Assembly (NCBI GenBank): GCA_945897515.1
Contig: CAMDFO010000017.1
Span: 1-64,000 of the forward strand
Source of the DNA: Rhodoplanes serenus
Lineage (GTDB): Bacteria > Pseudomonadota > Alphaproteobacteria > Rhizobiales > Xanthobacteraceae
Reading direction: 5' to 3'
DNA: 64,000 nucleotides
Under the pieces are notes generated by a model that saw nothing but the letters and a program-made list of their open reading frames with translations, had not been told where the DNA came from and made no database searches. Position 1 is the first letter of the stretch; each line of letters opens with the position of its first letter. The position numbers and the translations under genes are program-made. Below are positions 62,804 through 64,000 of the stretch, in pieces.

Positions 62804-63000
62804 GGTGGAGCGCCGGGAGGCGCAGCGGCCAGCGTCATTGGCTGCGCGCATCCCGATAACGGTAAGTCCCCTGGTGACGGGGGATACTGCTGTGGATGCG
62901 CGGCTGACCGCCAATGGTCGGCCAGGCGGGCCCCCGCTGGGGCAAGCGTCCGCCGATGGGGGCCGTAGCGCAGCCCCCTGGCGCCTCCCGGCGCTCTATT
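62804..63000 (+). ncRNA. Candidate structured RNA, multibranched, unknown family
   Basis: A perfect 16-bp closing helix joins GAGCGCCGGGAGGCGC (62808-62823) to GCGCCTCCCGGCGCTC (62981-62996), extendable with G-U pairs. Inside lie several stems: GCGCATCC/GGATGCGC (62846-62853/62894-62901) enclosing TCCCC/GGGGA (62867-62871/62880-62884); GGCTGACC/GGTCGGCC (62902-62909/62916-62923); GGCGG/CCGCC (62925-62929/62950-62954) enclosing CCCC/GGGG; and GGGGGC/GCCCCC (62958-62963/62973-62978). Several wobble pairs are allowed only in the plus-strand transcript. The 215-residue ORF across it is not credible. It could be a stable RNA or a structured mobile repeat. No known family recognised. Confidence 0.55.
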
Positions 63001-63130
63001 CCCTCGTTCGGAGGGAGAAGAAAAAGGGATGCAGGCTCACCCCGGGCCTGAAATCAAACAACAGGGGCGGCGGAGCGTTGGCTAAGCCGGCTGTCTGACA
63101 ACTGAATCGGAAAGTGTGCGAGCGAACGGG

Positions 63131-64000
63131 CTACAGCCGCTGCGCCAAAAACGCCTCGACCTCGGCGCGGAGTGGCGCGCCCATGCTGCCGCCGAATTTC
63201 GTGCATTTCAGCGCAGCCGCGGCCGAGCCGAAGCGCATCGCCGCCACCTCGTCGAGCCCCTCCGCGAGGCCGAGCGCGATGCCGGCGTGGAATACGTCGC
63301 CGGCCGCCAGCGTATCGACGGCTTCCACCTTGAATACCGGCAGCGCCCGCAGCGTTCCGCCGGCGAAGTACAGCACGTCGCCCGGTCCGTTGCTGACCGC
63401 AAGGAATGCGTTGGTCCGAGACCGGAAGCGTTCGAGGCCCTTGGCGAGGTCGGTCAGTCCCGTGGTTTCGCGCAGGCATTCGGACGAGAAGACCACGTGG
63501 CTGACGATGCTAAACAGCGGGTCGTCCTCGACCGTCGGCCGGTCGGCGTCGAGCACGATGGGAATGCCGCGCCGGTGCGCCGCCTCGCAGATCGGCCGCA
63601 CGAAATCCGGGAAGCGATTGTCGGCAAGCAGCAGGTTCTTATCTCCCACCAGCGTATCCGGATTGGCGTGGCGCGCGGCTTCGATCCGGCGGTCGCGGTA
63701 GGTCGCGATCATCCGCTCGCCGGCGCCGTCCACCATGATGCCGGACACCGGCGCGGTGGCTTCGTCCACGCGCACGACGCCGGAGGTCGAGATGCCCTCC
63801 TGCGCCATCTGCGCCATGAGTTGATTGCTGACTTGGTCGTGGCCGCCGCCGAGCGGCCCTGCGAAATGCGCGTTGCCGCCAAGCCGCGCCACCGCGATGG
63901 CAGCGTTGACCGCGCAGCCGCCGGGAATGATCGCGAACTCGTTGGTCATGGTCTTGCCGCCCGGCGGCGGAAATTGCGCCACCTTGAACACGATGTCCTG
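63131..64000 (-). CDS. PfkB-family carbohydrate kinase (5' end cut by window edge)
   Basis: At least 289 codons of a ribokinase-like sugar kinase. The frame stays open to the window edge (QDIVFKVAQFPPPGGKTM...), so the true start is outside. Features: the substrate-binding segment PGGCAVNAAIAVARLGG, and the ATP/catalytic signature DTLAAGDVFHAGIALGLAEG with the catalytic Asp. PfkB kinases phosphorylate ribose, fructose, ketodeoxygluconate, adenosine and others; the substrate here cannot be named from the visible part. Nothing in the neighbourhood points to a pathway. Confidence 0.9.
   Translation of the reverse strand, partial: QDIVFKVAQFPPPGGKTMTNEFAIIPGGCAVNAAIAVARLGGNAHFAGPLGGGHDQVSNQLMAQMAQEGISTSGVVRVDEATAPVSGIMVDGAGERMIATYRDRRIEAARHANPDTLVGDKNLLLADNRFPDFVRPICEAAHRRGIPIVLDADRPTVEDDPLFSIVSHVVFSSECLRETTGLTDLAKGLERFRSRTNAFLAVSNGPGDVLYFAGGTLRALPVFKVEAVDTLAAGDVFHAGIALGLAEGLDEVAAMRFGSAAAALKCTKFGGSMGAPLRAEVEAFLAQRL

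Larger units (their letters stand above)
62441..63130. other. Long non-coding region between the sulfur operon and the sugar kinase
   Basis: About 690 bp without a supported gene. From left to right: a CCCGCAT hairpin, a type A palindromic repeat, a short AT-rich stretch (AAAAAAGAATACTTAT near 62690), the structured RNA-like element, and a CCCTC-GTTCG-GAGGG hairpin at 63001-63015. The track ORFs here consist of repeat translations. Confidence 0.7.

Noticed and set aside
62451-63098. 215-residue plus-strand ORF in the repeat-rich gap
   Set aside because: It translates known repeat types and the structured RNA-like element; codon use is erratic and no start signal exists.

Overview
The window is a high-GC chromosomal segment of an alphaproteobacterium of the order Hyphomicrobiales (Rhizobiales), most like the Bradyrhizobium/Rhodopseudomonas/Pseudolabrys side. 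The evidence is the conserved block ahcY - HPr - EIIA(Man) - hprK - chvG - chvI next to pckA, a CycM-type anchored cytochrome c, a Tad pilus locus with rhizobial gene order, and several classes of dispersed GC-rich palindromic repeats. Gene content is mostly chromosomal housekeeping. No CRISPR array, tRNA, rRNA or prophage was seen. A transposase start is cut by the left edge.

Layout: 1-160 holds the start of an IS5-like transposase. 162-4803 holds lepA, an orphan Bug/TctC-type binding protein and a GT39-like membrane glycosyltransferase. 4990-10788 holds ahcY with a striking operator-like palindrome, a decayed uracil-DNA-glycosylase fragment, then the incomplete phosphotransferase module (HPr, EIIA-Man, HprK) joined to ChvG/ChvI. 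11003-18913 holds a HugZ-like protein, two tandem secreted esterase paralogues, pckA, an FAD oxidoreductase, a DUF2865 protein and a RidA-like protein. 19071-28949 holds polA, an acyltransferase, ugd, hrpB and a GT87-like protein. 29076-34361 holds an aspartic protease, a phosphohexomutase, an alpha/beta hydrolase, pheA, kdsB and cycM. 34553-42267 is a Yej-type peptide ABC transporter operon with two binding proteins. 42283-46942 holds a hydroxyacid dehydrogenase, a DsbA-like protein, an NlpC/P60 hydrolase, an M17 aminopeptidase and an amino-acid binding protein. 47121-59513 is a Tad (tight adherence) pilus locus: tadD, tadC, tadB, cpaF, cpaE, cpaD, cpaC, cpaB, cpaA, two flp pilins, an orphan secretin-N-domain protein and two TadE-like pseudopilins. 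59522-62440 is a likely sulfur-handling cluster: an Lrp-type regulator divergent from an exported rhodanese, a YeeE/YedE channel and a tiny Cys-rich membrane peptide. 62441-63130 is non-coding, repeat-rich and contains a strongly folded RNA-like element. A PfkB-family sugar kinase is cut by the right edge.

The most notable observations are: (i) cpaB carries an in-frame TAA at codon 28, and tadD has lost its lipobox cysteine (Cys to Tyr), so the Tad machine may be decaying; (ii) PolA has lost all four metal ligands of the proofreading exonuclease and carries a translated palindromic repeat just before that domain; (iii) an approximately 200-nt multibranched RNA-like structure at 62804-63000 is closed by a perfect 16-bp helix, with G-U pairs that point to the plus strand; (iv) a compact sulfur module includes a 51-residue CAPCGAPC peptide; (v) a 28-bp palindrome abuts the ahcY promoter.

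All family assignments come from reading the translations. No database search was run, and comparisons with relatives are from memory.
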